Below are positions 7,026 through 16,672 of a stretch of 64,000 nt of DNA, piece by piece. The position numbers and the translations under genes were made by a program. This DNA comes from Flavobacterium hibernum (GTDB lineage: Bacteria; Bacteroidota; Bacteroidia; Flavobacteriales; Flavobacteriaceae). Each line of letters starts with the position of its first letter. Positions within the stretch are counted from its first letter, which is position 1. The notes below the pieces were generated by a model. The model did no database searches and was not told where the DNA came from. It saw nothing but the letters and a program-made list of their open reading frames with translations. The stretch lies in assembly GCF_000832125.1 (NCBI RefSeq), contig NZ_JPRK01000023.1:1-64000 (forward strand), written 5' to 3'.

Positions 7026-9443
7026 CTATTCGTATTTCAAATACTGCAAAATATCCGATTTTGTTGCCACATATGCTCTGGACAATACAATTATTAATGT
7101 CAAAAACAATAGCACAACAAATCCTATAATAAACGGAAATAGTGAAATATCGATTCTAAAAGCGAAGTTTTCTAACCATTTGGTCAATAGATAATAAACA
7201 GGAAATACGGCAATTAAAAAACCTATTATACAATACAAAACATATTGTTTGGATAACTCTCTTAGCAAAACTTTTGTATCGGCTCCAAGAGTTTTTCTTA
7301 TCGCGATTTCTTTCATTCGCCTTTGTATAGAATACGATGCCAACGCTAATAAACCAAAAAGTGCTATTGCAATTACAACAATATTTAAAAGCGAAAACAA
7401 GCTTTTTTGCTTCGTATAAGTTTCATAAGTTCTTGCATATTCTTTGTCTACAAAATCATATTTAAACGGATATTCGGTATCGACTTTCGACCATAACTTT
7501 TCTATGTTCGCAATAGTGTTTCCAAGATCGTCTGATTTTAGTTTTGCATAAACTTTGTTAATGTTCTGTGTCATACCAAACATTTTTATATTGTAAAAAG
7601 CAATTGGCGGCACTTCTACTTCTGGACTTAATAAGTGGAAATCCTGAACAATACCAATTATTTTTACTTTCTGCTCTCGAATTAAAAGTTCCTTGCCAAT
7701 AGGATCTTTAATATTCATTAATTTTAATGCACTTTCGTTTATAATCACAGAATTTATAGTATCTGAAGCCAGTTTTCTGTCAAAATTTCTTCCCTTAATT
7801 ATTTTGATGTTCAACATTTCAAACATGCCAAAATCTAAAGGAATAACGCGTTGTTTAAAAAGTTCATTATTGTATAAAACCCCAGATATAGAATTGTCTG
7901 ATCCATCAAACGTAATAAGACCTGTCGAGACTTGTTCGACACCTTTAATTTTGCTGAGCTGCTGTTTTATGATGTTGTATTTGTTGTAAATGTTTTGAGC
8001 TGCATTTTCTCCCTGATAATCAACCGATGGAAAATTTAAAGAAACCGAAATTACCTGATCGCCCTTAAAACCTAAATCTTTATTCTGTAAAAATTTAATT
8101 TGCTGGTATACGATATTTGAGCCAATAATAAAAAAGGCAGCAATGGCGAACTGAAAAATAAGCATTCCGTTGCGCAGCCAGATACCATTTTTACTTCTTT
8201 CAAAATTTCCTTTCAAAACTTTAAAAGTTTCGAAATTGGATATATAAATAGCAGGAAATAAACCTGCAGTCAAAATTGTAATGATAAAAATCAATATCAA
8301 TTGCATGTAAAACTGACTGGCAAGAAGTACAATGTTTTTGTTTAAAAAATTGTTATAATACGGTAAAGTCAACTCTACAATTACTAGCGCCAGTAAAATA
8401 GAAAAAGTCGTGGTTAAAACCGTTTCAAAAAGAAACTGAGTTACAATATCGCCTTTTGATGCACCCGAAATTTTACGTACTCCAACTTCTTTTGCACGCT
8501 TTACAGCATTAGCAGTTGCGAGATTGATGTAATTAACAATCGACAAAACGAGAATCAAAAGAGACAGACCCATCATGATTATTAAAAACTGATAATTTCC
8601 TCGTGTTTCAGGATAACCATCTATTATCGAATGTAATCTGGCTTTTGATAAAGGTTCAAGAATAACCGTAAAATGACCTACTTTTTTAGCCATAACTTCG
8701 ACTGTAAAGCCTGCTTCTTTGGCAATTATCGCAATAAAATCGTGGTTATAAATTCTTTCGAGTCTTTGTCTTGTAAGATCAACTTTTGAGGGGTCCTTTA
8801 CTTTTAATAATAACTTTAAAACAAACGGGCCATTCAATCCGGCAGTTGTATATTGCTTCATTTTATTAATGATGACATTTGGCGCAATCGAAGAATTTCC
8901 TGGAATATGGTACACGGCCCTTACAGAAAACAGCTGGTCAAAACATTTTATTTGTTTTCCAATGGGGTTTTCATTTCCAAAAATCCTTTTAGCCGTAATA
9001 TCAGAAATAGCAATACTCGAATCATCTTTTATAGCCGAAACTGCATCACCTTTAATAATTTTGAAAGGAAAAAAAGAAAAGAAATTTTGTTCGACATTGA
9101 TAATTTTATCTACAAACTCCTTTTTTCCTTTGTAAATAATTTTATCATTTTGATACCAACTATCAGCATATAGTATCGATTTGACATTTGGATCTTGGTC
9201 TAAAGCCGGCTTCAGGAATACCGCACAATCTGACAGGGCGGGCATATCGCTTAGTTTAACCAAAACCTGATAAACATTCTCTTTTTCAGAATTCCATTCA
9301 TTGTAACTCTGCTCGTCGTTCCAATACAGCAAAGCAAAAATCAATCCTGAAATTCCGATTGACAATCCTAAAATATTAAGAAAAGAAAACAGTTTATTAT
9401 GCTTTAACTGGTAAATAAATATATTAATATAGTTTAGTATCAT
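7026..9443 (-). CDS. MacB/FtsX-type ABC transporter permease (third of triplet)
   Basis: This 805-residue protein has duplicated permease architecture: a first helix at about 20-40 (FLNILGLSIGISGLIFALLYW), a large extracytoplasmic MacB-type domain to about 280, three FtsX helices (about 285-395), another helix near 425-445 that opens a second periplasmic domain, and three C-terminal helices ending in YLKYE. The phrases NLATANAVKRAKEVGVRKISGAS and RRMKEIAIRKTLGA are the FtsX signature repeated in each half. Such permeases move substrates across, or transmit signals through, the inner membrane with a LolD/MacB-type ATPase. It is the last gene of a four-gene operon with two homologous permeases upstream; the 41-base gap to its neighbour is the largest inside the operon. 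Confidence 0.85.
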   Translation of the reverse strand: MILNYINIFIYQLKHNKLFSFLNILGLSIGISGLIFALLYWNDEQSYNEWNSEKENVYQVLVKLSDMPALSDCAVFLKPALDQDPNVKSILYADSWYQNDKIIYKGKKEFVDKIINVEQNFFSFFPFKIIKGDAVSAIKDDSSIAISDITAKRIFGNENPIGKQIKCFDQLFSVRAVYHIPGNSSIAPNVIINKMKQYTTAGLNGPFVLKLLLKVKDPSKVDLTRQRLERIYNHDFIAIIAKEAGFTVEVMAKKVGHFTVILEPLSKARLHSIIDGYPETRGNYQFLIIMMGLSLLILVLSIVNYINLATANAVKRAKEVGVRKISGASKGDIVTQFLFETVLTTTFSILLALVIVELTLPYYNNFLNKNIVLLASQFYMQLILIFIITILTAGLFPAIYISNFETFKVLKGNFERSKNGIWLRNGMLIFQFAIAAFFIIGSNIVYQQIKFLQNKDLGFKGDQVISVSLNFPSVDYQGENAAQNIYNKYNIIKQQLSKIKGVEQVSTGLITFDGSDNSISGVLYNNELFKQRVIPLDFGMFEMLNIKIIKGRNFDRKLASDTINSVIINESALKLMNIKDPIGKELLIREQKVKIIGIVQDFHLLSPEVEVPPIAFYNIKMFGMTQNINKVYAKLKSDDLGNTIANIEKLWSKVDTEYPFKYDFVDKEYARTYETYTKQKSLFSLLNIVVIAIALFGLLALASYSIQRRMKEIAIRKTLGADTKVLLRELSKQYVLYCIIGFLIAVFPVYYLLTKWLENFAFRIDISLFPFIIGFVVLLFLTLIIVLSRAYVATKSDILQYLKYE

Positions 9444-9484
9444 GGTTTTAGTTAATGGTTAATTTAAAATAGACATTACATCTT

Positions 9485-11896
9485 TTATTCATATTTGAGG
9501 TATTTTAAAACATCGATTTTGGTAACCTGATAAGCTTTTGCCAAAACAATTGTTAAGGTCAAAAACAATAAAAACACAAGCGCCACAAGAAAAGGAAGCA
9601 ACGGAATACCGATTCTAAAAGCAAAATCTTCAAGCCATTTTCGCAATAAAAGATAAGCCGGAATTATGCCGATAACAAAACCTATGAAACAGAACGCTAC
9701 ATATTGCTTTGACAATTCTTTTAATAAAACATTTGTCTCTGCTCCTAACGTTTTTCGAATCGCGATTTCACGAAATCTACGTTCCATTGAAAAAGAAGCC
9801 AAAGCAAATAATCCAAAAACAGCAATTAGAATTACAATCACGTTTAATAAAGAAAACAGATCTCTTTGACTCTCATATTTTTGATAATTTCTAGCGTAAT
9901 TTTTATCTACAAAATTGTATTCAAAAGGATATTCGGCATCTACTTTAGTGCTCCAAAATTTATCCAGATTGGCAATTGTTTTAGACATTTCTTCAGGAGC
10001 AATTTTAATCGAAATATTGTGCAACTCCTGGCTGTTTATTCCTTTTGCTGTTAAGTGAACAAAAATCATAGGGCTAATTTGGCTTTCCAATCCAAAATAA
10101 TTAAAGTCTTTTACAACTCCTACAACCTTATAATTTTTACCTTTCCAATTGATTGTTTTATCTATTGGGTTTTTCTCCTGCATTACTTTTACAGCTCTTT
10201 CATTTAATAAAACATTTGTTACTGTATCCGATGAAAACCGTTCGCTTAAATCTCTTCCTTTTACAATTTTAATTCCAAGCATATCCAATACACCAAAATC
10301 AACTCCCATACGCTGAATTAGCATTCCCTTATTATTTTTATAGGAATAACTATCCCAGGTATTTTCGTTACTTCCAATCGAAAATAATCCTGCCGAAACA
10401 GCCTCTACACCTTTTATTTTAAGCGCTTGCTCTTTGATTACTTTATATCTTGCATATTGATCTTTGCCTTCTTGCGGTTTAAAAACTACGTCAATAATTT
10501 GCGAACCATTAAATCCTAAATCCTTATCGATCATATATTTTACCTGTCGGTTTACGATAAACGAACCAATGATAAAAAAAGTAGTGATAGCAAATTGCAA
10601 AACCAGCATACCGTTTCTTAGCCAAATTCCGTTTTTGCTACGCGAAAAATTTCCTTTCAGTACCTTTAACGGTTCAAAATTAGAAACATAAATAGCGGGC
10701 AAAACTCCGGAAACAATAATGACAATTATAAAAATTACGATTAGCTGCAAATAAAACTGAGTTCCCTCCAGAATTAGATTTTTATGCAAAAGCGTGTTGT
10801 AAAATGGTAACGAAAGTTCAACAATTACCAATGCAAGTAAAAGTGAAAACAGTGTAATCAAAGCAGTTTCAAATACAAATTGTACGATGATTTGTTTTTT
10901 TCCTGCGCCAACAATTTTTCTTACTCCTACTTCTTTTGCTCTTTTTACCGCATTGGCTGTAGCCAAATTGATATAATTAACAATCGAAAGCAACAAGATT
11001 AGTACAGATAATCCCATCAGAATTTGCAAGAATCTCAAGTTTGCGCTTCCTTCCGGAAAAGGATCATTACCCAAATGCATTCTGGTATTAGGTAACGAAA
11101 GTAAACTTGCTTTTACAGGCTCGCCATACGTTTTTATGTACTCTTTTACCGTTAATCCTTCTTCTTTTGCAGATACTTTTAAACAGTTTTCCATAAAAAT
11201 ATGGTCCAGATCTTTTACAATTGCATCAGGATTACCTTGGTTCTTTAGCTTAATTATTAACCCATAATCATAACTCCACTTTCCTCTGTTCTTTTCTAAA
11301 TCTTCTTCGATTACAGTAGTAACCAAGTCCGGCATTACAGATGAAGTCTGATTTAATCGATAAACACCTCGCACTACAAATAACTTACTCAGGAAACGTA
11401 CTTGTTTGCCCATTGGATTTTCGTTTCCAAATAATCTGAAAGCTGTTTTTTCAGACAAGGCAATACTGTTAATATCCTTAAGCGCCGTTTTTCCGTTACC
11501 ATGAATAAATTCGTAAGGAAAAAATGTAAAAAAATTACTTTGTGCGGTGTAGATCTTGTCAAATAATTCCCTTTTACCTTTGTAGGCAACAGTTTCTTTG
11601 GTGTACAAACATTGCGTGTAACAATAACTATCAAGGTCTGATGAAACCATTTTTAATAATGGGGCGGTCGTTGTTGGATTTACAGTCCAAATATTCCCGC
11701 CACCAATATCATTCATGACCGAGTAAATTCTGTCTTTCTCAGGATTCCATTTGTCATACGAATGCTCTTCGTTCCAATACAGTGTCGCAAAAATTAATCC
11801 TGCAATTCCAATACTCAACCCCAAAACATTCAAAGCCGAAAAGAATTTGTTGTTCTTGATGTGGTATATAAATATGTTGGTCCAATTTTTCAGCAT
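9485..11896 (-). CDS. MacB/FtsX-type ABC transporter permease (second of triplet)
   Basis: 803 residues, collinear with its two neighbours. It has the N-terminus NIFIYHIKNNKFFSALNVL, a MacB-like periplasmic domain carrying SEKTAFRLFGNENPMGKQV, the FtsX block YINLATANAVKRAKEVGVRK, a second periplasmic domain, then RRFREIAIRKTLGAE and the C-terminus DVLKYLKYE. It ends 41 bases before the third permease and starts one base after the first permease's stop, so translation is probably coupled. The three permeases are related but clearly diverged in their extracytoplasmic domains, where substrate or signal specificity would lie. Confidence 0.85.
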   Translation of the reverse strand: MLKNWTNIFIYHIKNNKFFSALNVLGLSIGIAGLIFATLYWNEEHSYDKWNPEKDRIYSVMNDIGGGNIWTVNPTTTAPLLKMVSSDLDSYCYTQCLYTKETVAYKGKRELFDKIYTAQSNFFTFFPYEFIHGNGKTALKDINSIALSEKTAFRLFGNENPMGKQVRFLSKLFVVRGVYRLNQTSSVMPDLVTTVIEEDLEKNRGKWSYDYGLIIKLKNQGNPDAIVKDLDHIFMENCLKVSAKEEGLTVKEYIKTYGEPVKASLLSLPNTRMHLGNDPFPEGSANLRFLQILMGLSVLILLLSIVNYINLATANAVKRAKEVGVRKIVGAGKKQIIVQFVFETALITLFSLLLALVIVELSLPFYNTLLHKNLILEGTQFYLQLIVIFIIVIIVSGVLPAIYVSNFEPLKVLKGNFSRSKNGIWLRNGMLVLQFAITTFFIIGSFIVNRQVKYMIDKDLGFNGSQIIDVVFKPQEGKDQYARYKVIKEQALKIKGVEAVSAGLFSIGSNENTWDSYSYKNNKGMLIQRMGVDFGVLDMLGIKIVKGRDLSERFSSDTVTNVLLNERAVKVMQEKNPIDKTINWKGKNYKVVGVVKDFNYFGLESQISPMIFVHLTAKGINSQELHNISIKIAPEEMSKTIANLDKFWSTKVDAEYPFEYNFVDKNYARNYQKYESQRDLFSLLNVIVILIAVFGLFALASFSMERRFREIAIRKTLGAETNVLLKELSKQYVAFCFIGFVIGIIPAYLLLRKWLEDFAFRIGIPLLPFLVALVFLLFLTLTIVLAKAYQVTKIDVLKYLKYE

Positions 11897-11897
11897 C

Positions 11898-14324
11898 TTA
11901 TTCGTACTTTAAATACTTAAGAATATCAATTTTAGTCGCCTGATAAGCTCTTGTAAGCACAACAAAAAGTGTTAATACAAGTAAAGTTGTAAATCCAATT
12001 AAAAACGGATAAATAGAAATACTAATTCTGTACGAAAAGTTTTCCAGCCATTTGCTCAAGAAATAATAAGTAGGAAACAAAGCAAACAAAAATCCTATAA
12101 TACAATGCAATACATATTGCTTAGAAAGCTCTTTTAGTAAAATATTCGTCTCTGCTCCTAGTGTTTTTCTAATCGCGATTTCTTTCATTCTTCTTTCGAT
12201 AGAAAATGAAGCCAATGAAAACAAACCAAAAAGCGCAATGATAATCACAATTATATTCAATAATGAAAACAGCTCCTTTTGTTTAATATAATTGCTGTAT
12301 GATCTACTGTATTCTTTTTCGACAAAATCATACGTAAAAGGATAATCCTGATCGACATTTTTAGACCAAAACTTTTCGATATCAGCCAACGTTTGCTCTG
12401 TGTTCGACGCATCTACGTCAACATAAATATTGTTTAACGAATTTACAAACCAAGGAAATGTTTTGAAATGAAAAAATGACATTGGAGGAATTGGATCACC
12501 TGGATTTCCAAGGTTAAAATCTTTTACAACTCCAACAATTGTAACATCTTTGTCTCCCCATTTTATTACTTTACCTATAGGATCCTTTTCATTTAATTGT
12601 TTTAAAGCCGTTTCGTTAATTAGCATTGTACTTACGGTATCCTGAGCAAATTTTGGACTAAAATATCTCCCTTTTGCCATTTTAATATTCAGCATTTCCA
12701 AAAAGCCAAAATCAACTATAATGTTATTACCATCTACCTCGGTATCTTTATAGAGATAGCTTGTAGTCGAAACGCCGCCACCAAAAACGAATCCGCTTCC
12801 GGCTACTTTTTTAACGCCTTTAATATGCGACAATTCATTCTTAATCAATAAGTATTGATTGAATCTGTTTACTTTGGTTGTTTTATCATTGTCACTATAA
12901 GTATTTCGGTACGAAATATCCAGAATGTTACTGGCTTTAAAACCTAAATCCTTTTTGTTCATGTGCTCAATCTGACTGTACACGATATACGAACCAATAG
13001 TAAAAAATGAAGCTATCGTAAATTGAAGAATCAGCATTCCGTTGCGAAGCCAAATCCCTCTTTTACTGCGACCGAAATTCCCTTTTAAAACTTGTAAAAC
13101 CTCAAAATTTGAAACATAAATCGCTGGAATAATTCCTGCAACACCCACAGTTACAAAAAATATGATAATAAGTTGCATGTAAAACTGACTGCCTTCTATG
13201 GTTAATGTTTTTTCTAAAAAACTATTATAATAAGGCAATGATAGTTCTACAATTACAAGCGATATTAAAATGGCAAACAATACAATTAACACCGTTTCAA
13301 AAACAAACTGTTGTATAATATTTGTTTTTGATGCTCCAATAATTTTACGAACTCCCACTTCTTTTGCTCTTTTTATGGCATTCGCGGTGGCAGAATTGAT
13401 GTAATTTACTATCGAAAGAATTAGTATTAAAACAGATAAACCAAGCATTATCAACAGAAATTGATAATTCCCTTTTCCTTCGACTAAACCACCCGTTTTA
13501 GTATGCAAACGAAGCGACGCTAACGACTCTAAATGCGGTTTAGGAACACCATATTTTTTTACATATTCTTCCGGAGACATACCGTTGAATTTTGCAAAAC
13601 GTACGGTGAGATTGGTGTAATATAATTTATCAAGATTTCTGATTATATCAGAAATCGCATTGGCATTTCGAGCTTTAATTAATAAAACAAGCTGAAAATT
13701 TCCCCACTGCCCTAACGTTTCTCTTAAACCATAATCTACAAAGTTTACGACACACGACGGATTATAAGACGATTTTTTGTCTAATTTATAAACCCCTCTT
13801 ACCAGTAATTTTTTATTCTGTAAAACAACTTCTTTACCCAAAGCGCTTTCATTTCCAAAAAATTTTAAGGCCAGATCTTCAGATAAGCAAATGCTATTTT
13901 CGTCAGGCAATGCTTTTGCTCTATTTCCCTCGACAAAATCAAAAGGAAAAAATGTAAAGAAATTTTTCTGAGCGCTTACAATTTTGTCCGACTGTATTTT
14001 TTTATCTCTAAACCTGATAATCTCATTGGTATAATCACCAGTCAAATAGCAATAATCCTCAACTTCTGGAGTTTTCTCTTTTATCGCCGCGCCAGCAGGA
14101 GATGAACTTGATGCCCAAAATCTAGTTTCATCCATTTGGTTTACCAACAAAAAGATTCTGTCTTTATCAGGATTCCATTTGTCGTACGAATGTTCTTCGT
14201 TCCAATACAAAATCGCAAAAATTAATCCTGCGATTCCAATACTCAAACCCAAAACATTAAGCGCTGTAAAGAACTTATTGTTTTTGATATGGTATATAAA
14301 TATGTTAATCCAGTTTTTTAGCAT
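11898..14324 (-). CDS. MacB/FtsX-type ABC transporter permease (first of triplet)
   Basis: 808 residues with the same double FtsX layout: first helix within FTALNVLGLSIGIAGLIFAILYW, then SEDLALKFFGNESALGKEV in the first periplasmic domain, YINSATANAIKRAKEVGVRKIIGAS, a second periplasmic domain, RRMKEIAIRKTLGAE and the C-terminus DILKYLKYE. Its N-terminal 50 residues are nearly the same as those of the second permease, a sign of recent tandem duplication or gene conversion at that end. The start lies four bases from the stop of the ATPase gene. Confidence 0.85.
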   Translation of the reverse strand: MLKNWINIFIYHIKNNKFFTALNVLGLSIGIAGLIFAILYWNEEHSYDKWNPDKDRIFLLVNQMDETRFWASSSSPAGAAIKEKTPEVEDYCYLTGDYTNEIIRFRDKKIQSDKIVSAQKNFFTFFPFDFVEGNRAKALPDENSICLSEDLALKFFGNESALGKEVVLQNKKLLVRGVYKLDKKSSYNPSCVVNFVDYGLRETLGQWGNFQLVLLIKARNANAISDIIRNLDKLYYTNLTVRFAKFNGMSPEEYVKKYGVPKPHLESLASLRLHTKTGGLVEGKGNYQFLLIMLGLSVLILILSIVNYINSATANAIKRAKEVGVRKIIGASKTNIIQQFVFETVLIVLFAILISLVIVELSLPYYNSFLEKTLTIEGSQFYMQLIIIFFVTVGVAGIIPAIYVSNFEVLQVLKGNFGRSKRGIWLRNGMLILQFTIASFFTIGSYIVYSQIEHMNKKDLGFKASNILDISYRNTYSDNDKTTKVNRFNQYLLIKNELSHIKGVKKVAGSGFVFGGGVSTTSYLYKDTEVDGNNIIVDFGFLEMLNIKMAKGRYFSPKFAQDTVSTMLINETALKQLNEKDPIGKVIKWGDKDVTIVGVVKDFNLGNPGDPIPPMSFFHFKTFPWFVNSLNNIYVDVDASNTEQTLADIEKFWSKNVDQDYPFTYDFVEKEYSRSYSNYIKQKELFSLLNIIVIIIALFGLFSLASFSIERRMKEIAIRKTLGAETNILLKELSKQYVLHCIIGFLFALFPTYYFLSKWLENFSYRISISIYPFLIGFTTLLVLTLFVVLTRAYQATKIDILKYLKYE

Positions 14325-14328
14325 GATC

Positions 14329-15042
14329 TTAATTATTTAAGTTTGCTGCAAAAACGTCGACATTTCTATTATTTAATTTTTCCGAAAGAATAACCCCGTC
14401 TTTCATTAAAATTGTTTTTTGCGAAAACGAAGCATCATAATCAGAGTGCGTTACCATTAAAATTGTTGAACCACTAGCATGAAGATCTGTAAGTAATTCC
14501 ATTACCTCATTACCATTTTTACTATCAAGATTTCCTGTAGGCTCATCGGCAAGAATAATTTTTGGATCATTAATTAAAGCTCTAGCCACGGCCACACGTT
14601 GTTGCTGACCTCCCGAAAGTTGTTGCGGAAAATGTTTCAAACGATGCGAAATACCCAATATCTTTGCGATTTCCTCTACTTTTTTCTTTCTTTCAGATGA
14701 CGGAACATTATTGTAAATCAAAGGCAATTCGATATTGTCGAAAACCGAAAGTTCGTCAATCAAATTAAAATTCTGAAAAATAAAACCTATGTTTTCTTTT
14801 CTGGCTTTTGATTTTGCTTTCTCTTTGGTTCCAACCATTTCCTCGCCAAGTAACTTGTAACTGCCGCCAGAAGCACTGTCTAATAATCCAATAATATTTA
14901 ATAAAGTCGATTTTCCGCTTCCCGATGGTCCCATAATCGAAACGAAATCGCCCTGATTAATGGTTAATGAAATTTCGCTTAAAGCATTTGTTTCTATTTC
15001 TTCGGTTCTAAATACTTTCGAAAGTTTTTCAATTTTGATCAT
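14329..15042 (-). CDS. ABC transporter ATP-binding protein, LolD/MacB type
   Basis: The 237-residue ATPase has all motifs: Walker A GPSGSGKSTLL, Q-loop FIFQNFNL, signature LSGGQQQRVAVARAL, Walker B IILADEPTGNLDS and the switch His in MVTHSD. The DEPTGNLDS phrase is typical of the LolD/MacB/FtsE group that energises FtsX-type permeases. It is the first gene of the operon and the only ATPase for the three permeases downstream. Likely role: drives an envelope export, lipoprotein or antimicrobial-response system; the substrate is not evident. Confidence 0.9.
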   Translation of the reverse strand: MIKIEKLSKVFRTEEIETNALSEISLTINQGDFVSIMGPSGSGKSTLLNIIGLLDSASGGSYKLLGEEMVGTKEKAKSKARKENIGFIFQNFNLIDELSVFDNIELPLIYNNVPSSERKKKVEEIAKILGISHRLKHFPQQLSGGQQQRVAVARALINDPKIILADEPTGNLDSKNGNEVMELLTDLHASGSTILMVTHSDYDASFSQKTILMKDGVILSEKLNNRNVDVFAANLNN

Positions 15043-15204
15043 AATGATTGTTTTAAGATTGATGTTTTTAAATAATTTTTATTACCGATGGAAAAGAAAC
15101 TTATCTCGAAACGAAGATAATTAACAATATCGTTGTTAGATATCTATTTTTGTTACTTTTACCATCAATAATAAGATTCATGTTTGATGATTTACCAGTC
15201 ATAA

Positions 15205-15220
15205 TGTGATTTTCGTGCCA
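15205..15220 (-). promoter_or_regulatory. Candidate sigma54 (-24/-12) promoter for the permease operon
   Basis: On the minus strand the sequence TGGCACG-AAAA-TCACA matches the RpoN consensus TGGCACG-N4-TTGCA at the whole -24 half and at three of five -12 positions (the invariant GC is AC here). It lies about 165 bases upstream of the ATPase start and faces it. The divergent gene encodes an AAA+ activator of sigma54, which makes the match meaningful; the -12 deviation keeps confidence moderate. Confidence 0.5.
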
Positions 15221-15281
15221 AAAACTTAAAAACTGTAACAGCCTTATTTTTACGTTTTTATTTTTAAAAAGAAATTTAAAG

Positions 15282-15308
15282 TGTCCATAATTGGACAGCT
15301 TTCGTCCA
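15282..15308. promoter_or_regulatory. Candidate activator binding sites (TGTCCA inverted repeat plus half-site)
   Basis: TGTCCA-TAAT-TGGACA (15282-15297) is a perfect inverted repeat, followed by a third half-site GTCCA at 15304-15308. It lies 62-88 bases upstream of the candidate -24 element, the usual place for an enhancer-like activator site, and 14 bases before the activator's own start, so it could also serve autoregulation. Confidence 0.5.
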
Positions 15309-15321
15309 AAACCGAACAACA

Positions 15322-16671
15322 ATGAAAAAAACGAATGCCACAATTTTAATCATCGATGATCAGGAAGACATCCTTTTTGCGTCGAAAGTGTTCCTGAAAA
15401 AGTATTTTGAAGAGATTTATACGCTCAATAATCCAAAAAACATTGTCGAATTACTGTCAAAAAAAGCGATCGATGTTGTTTTGCTCGACATGAATTACAG
15501 AATTGGTTTTGAAGACGGACGAGAAGGTTTGTATTTATTAAAAGAAATAAAAACGCTTTCGCCAAAAACTGTTGTCATTTTAATGACGGCTTTTGGAAAA
15601 GTAGAAACGGCTGTTGAAGGTTTAAAAAATGGTGCTTTTGATTATATCTTAAAACCGTGGGAAAACAAAAAACTACTGGAATCTGTAAAACAAGCGGTCG
15701 ATAAAGCCAGAAAGGAACAGAAGAAAACGAAAAGTATTGAGGTTGAAAATGACTTTTTTGTTGGCTCGTCAGAAATTATAAAAAAAGCCTATTCTCTTGC
15801 CGATAAAGTTGCGAAAACTGATGCTAATGTTTTAATACTTGGAGAAAACGGAACCGGAAAGTTTGTTTTGGCACATCATATTTTTAGCCAGTCCGAAAGA
15901 AAAAATAGTCCTTTTGTTGCCGTCGATTTAGGTTCTTTAAATTCGAATATTTTCGAAAGCGAATTGTTTGGTTATGCCAAAGGCGCATTTACGGATGCTA
16001 AAATAGACACGCCGGGACGTTTTGAAATGGCTCAAAACGGAACTATATTTTTAGATGAAATTGGTAATGTTCCGCTTCACTTACAATCAAAACTTTTGCA
16101 GGTTATTCAAACAAAAACCGTAACACGGTTAGGAGAAACAAAAGCGAGACCTTTAAATGTTCGTATTATTACGGCAACCAATTTAAACTTGAAACTGGAA
16201 GTTGCAGATAAGAGTTTTAGAGAAGATTTATATTATCGTATTAATACAATGGAAATAGTTTTGCCGCCACTTCGAGAGCGCAATGAAGATAAAATTCCGT
16301 TGGCCGAATATCTTTTGGATAAAATGATTGAAAAGTATAGCAGAGACGAAATTACTTTTGATAAAAAAGTGCTGGAACAAATTGAAAAGCACGCATGGAA
16401 CGGAAACATTCGTGAAATGGAGAATAAAATTGAACGTGCGGTTATTCTTTGCGAAAACAACAAAATTACTGTTTCGGACTTAGATTTGGAAACGATAACT
16501 GCTTATGACGAAAACCCGGACGACATTCAGCTTTCATCTGTAGAAAAAGCTGCGGTTGAAAAAGCGTTGCTTAAAAACAATAATAATATTAGTAAAACTG
16601 CCGAAGAACTTGGCCTTTCAAGAGGTTCATTGTACCGACGTTTAGAAAAATATAATATTAGCATTAATTGA
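15322..16671 (+). CDS. NtrC-family sigma54-dependent response regulator
   Basis: The 449-residue protein has three domains. The receiver (1-125) has acidic D12/D13, phosphoacceptor D56 in VVLLDM and the conserved Lys in ILKPW. The AAA+ domain (about 145-380) has Walker A GENGTGK and Walker B GTIFLDEIGN. The C-terminal Fis-type helix-turn-helix carries NISKTAEELGLSRGSLYRRL. The sigma54-contact loop reads GAFTDA instead of the textbook GAFTGA, a variant I believe is common in Bacteroidetes regulators. It is divergent from the permease operon and two bases ahead of its histidine kinase, so it most likely activates the operon in response to an envelope signal. Confidence 0.9.
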   Translation: MKKTNATILIIDDQEDILFASKVFLKKYFEEIYTLNNPKNIVELLSKKAIDVVLLDMNYRIGFEDGREGLYLLKEIKTLSPKTVVILMTAFGKVETAVEGLKNGAFDYILKPWENKKLLESVKQAVDKARKEQKKTKSIEVENDFFVGSSEIIKKAYSLADKVAKTDANVLILGENGTGKFVLAHHIFSQSERKNSPFVAVDLGSLNSNIFESELFGYAKGAFTDAKIDTPGRFEMAQNGTIFLDEIGNVPLHLQSKLLQVIQTKTVTRLGETKARPLNVRIITATNLNLKLEVADKSFREDLYYRINTMEIVLPPLRERNEDKIPLAEYLLDKMIEKYSRDEITFDKKVLEQIEKHAWNGNIREMENKIERAVILCENNKITVSDLDLETITAYDENPDDIQLSSVEKAAVEKALLKNNNNISKTAEELGLSRGSLYRRLEKYNISIN

Positions 16672-16672
16672 T

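Noticed and set aside
7693-9173. Plus-strand ORFs of about 90-106 codons opposite the permease gene
   Set aside because: They are antisense shadows of a well-supported permease, with no family motifs or start context.
15101-15343. 80-codon minus-strand ORF in the divergent regulatory gap
   Set aside because: Composition is random-like, and it overlaps the sigma54 promoter candidate and the regulator's start.
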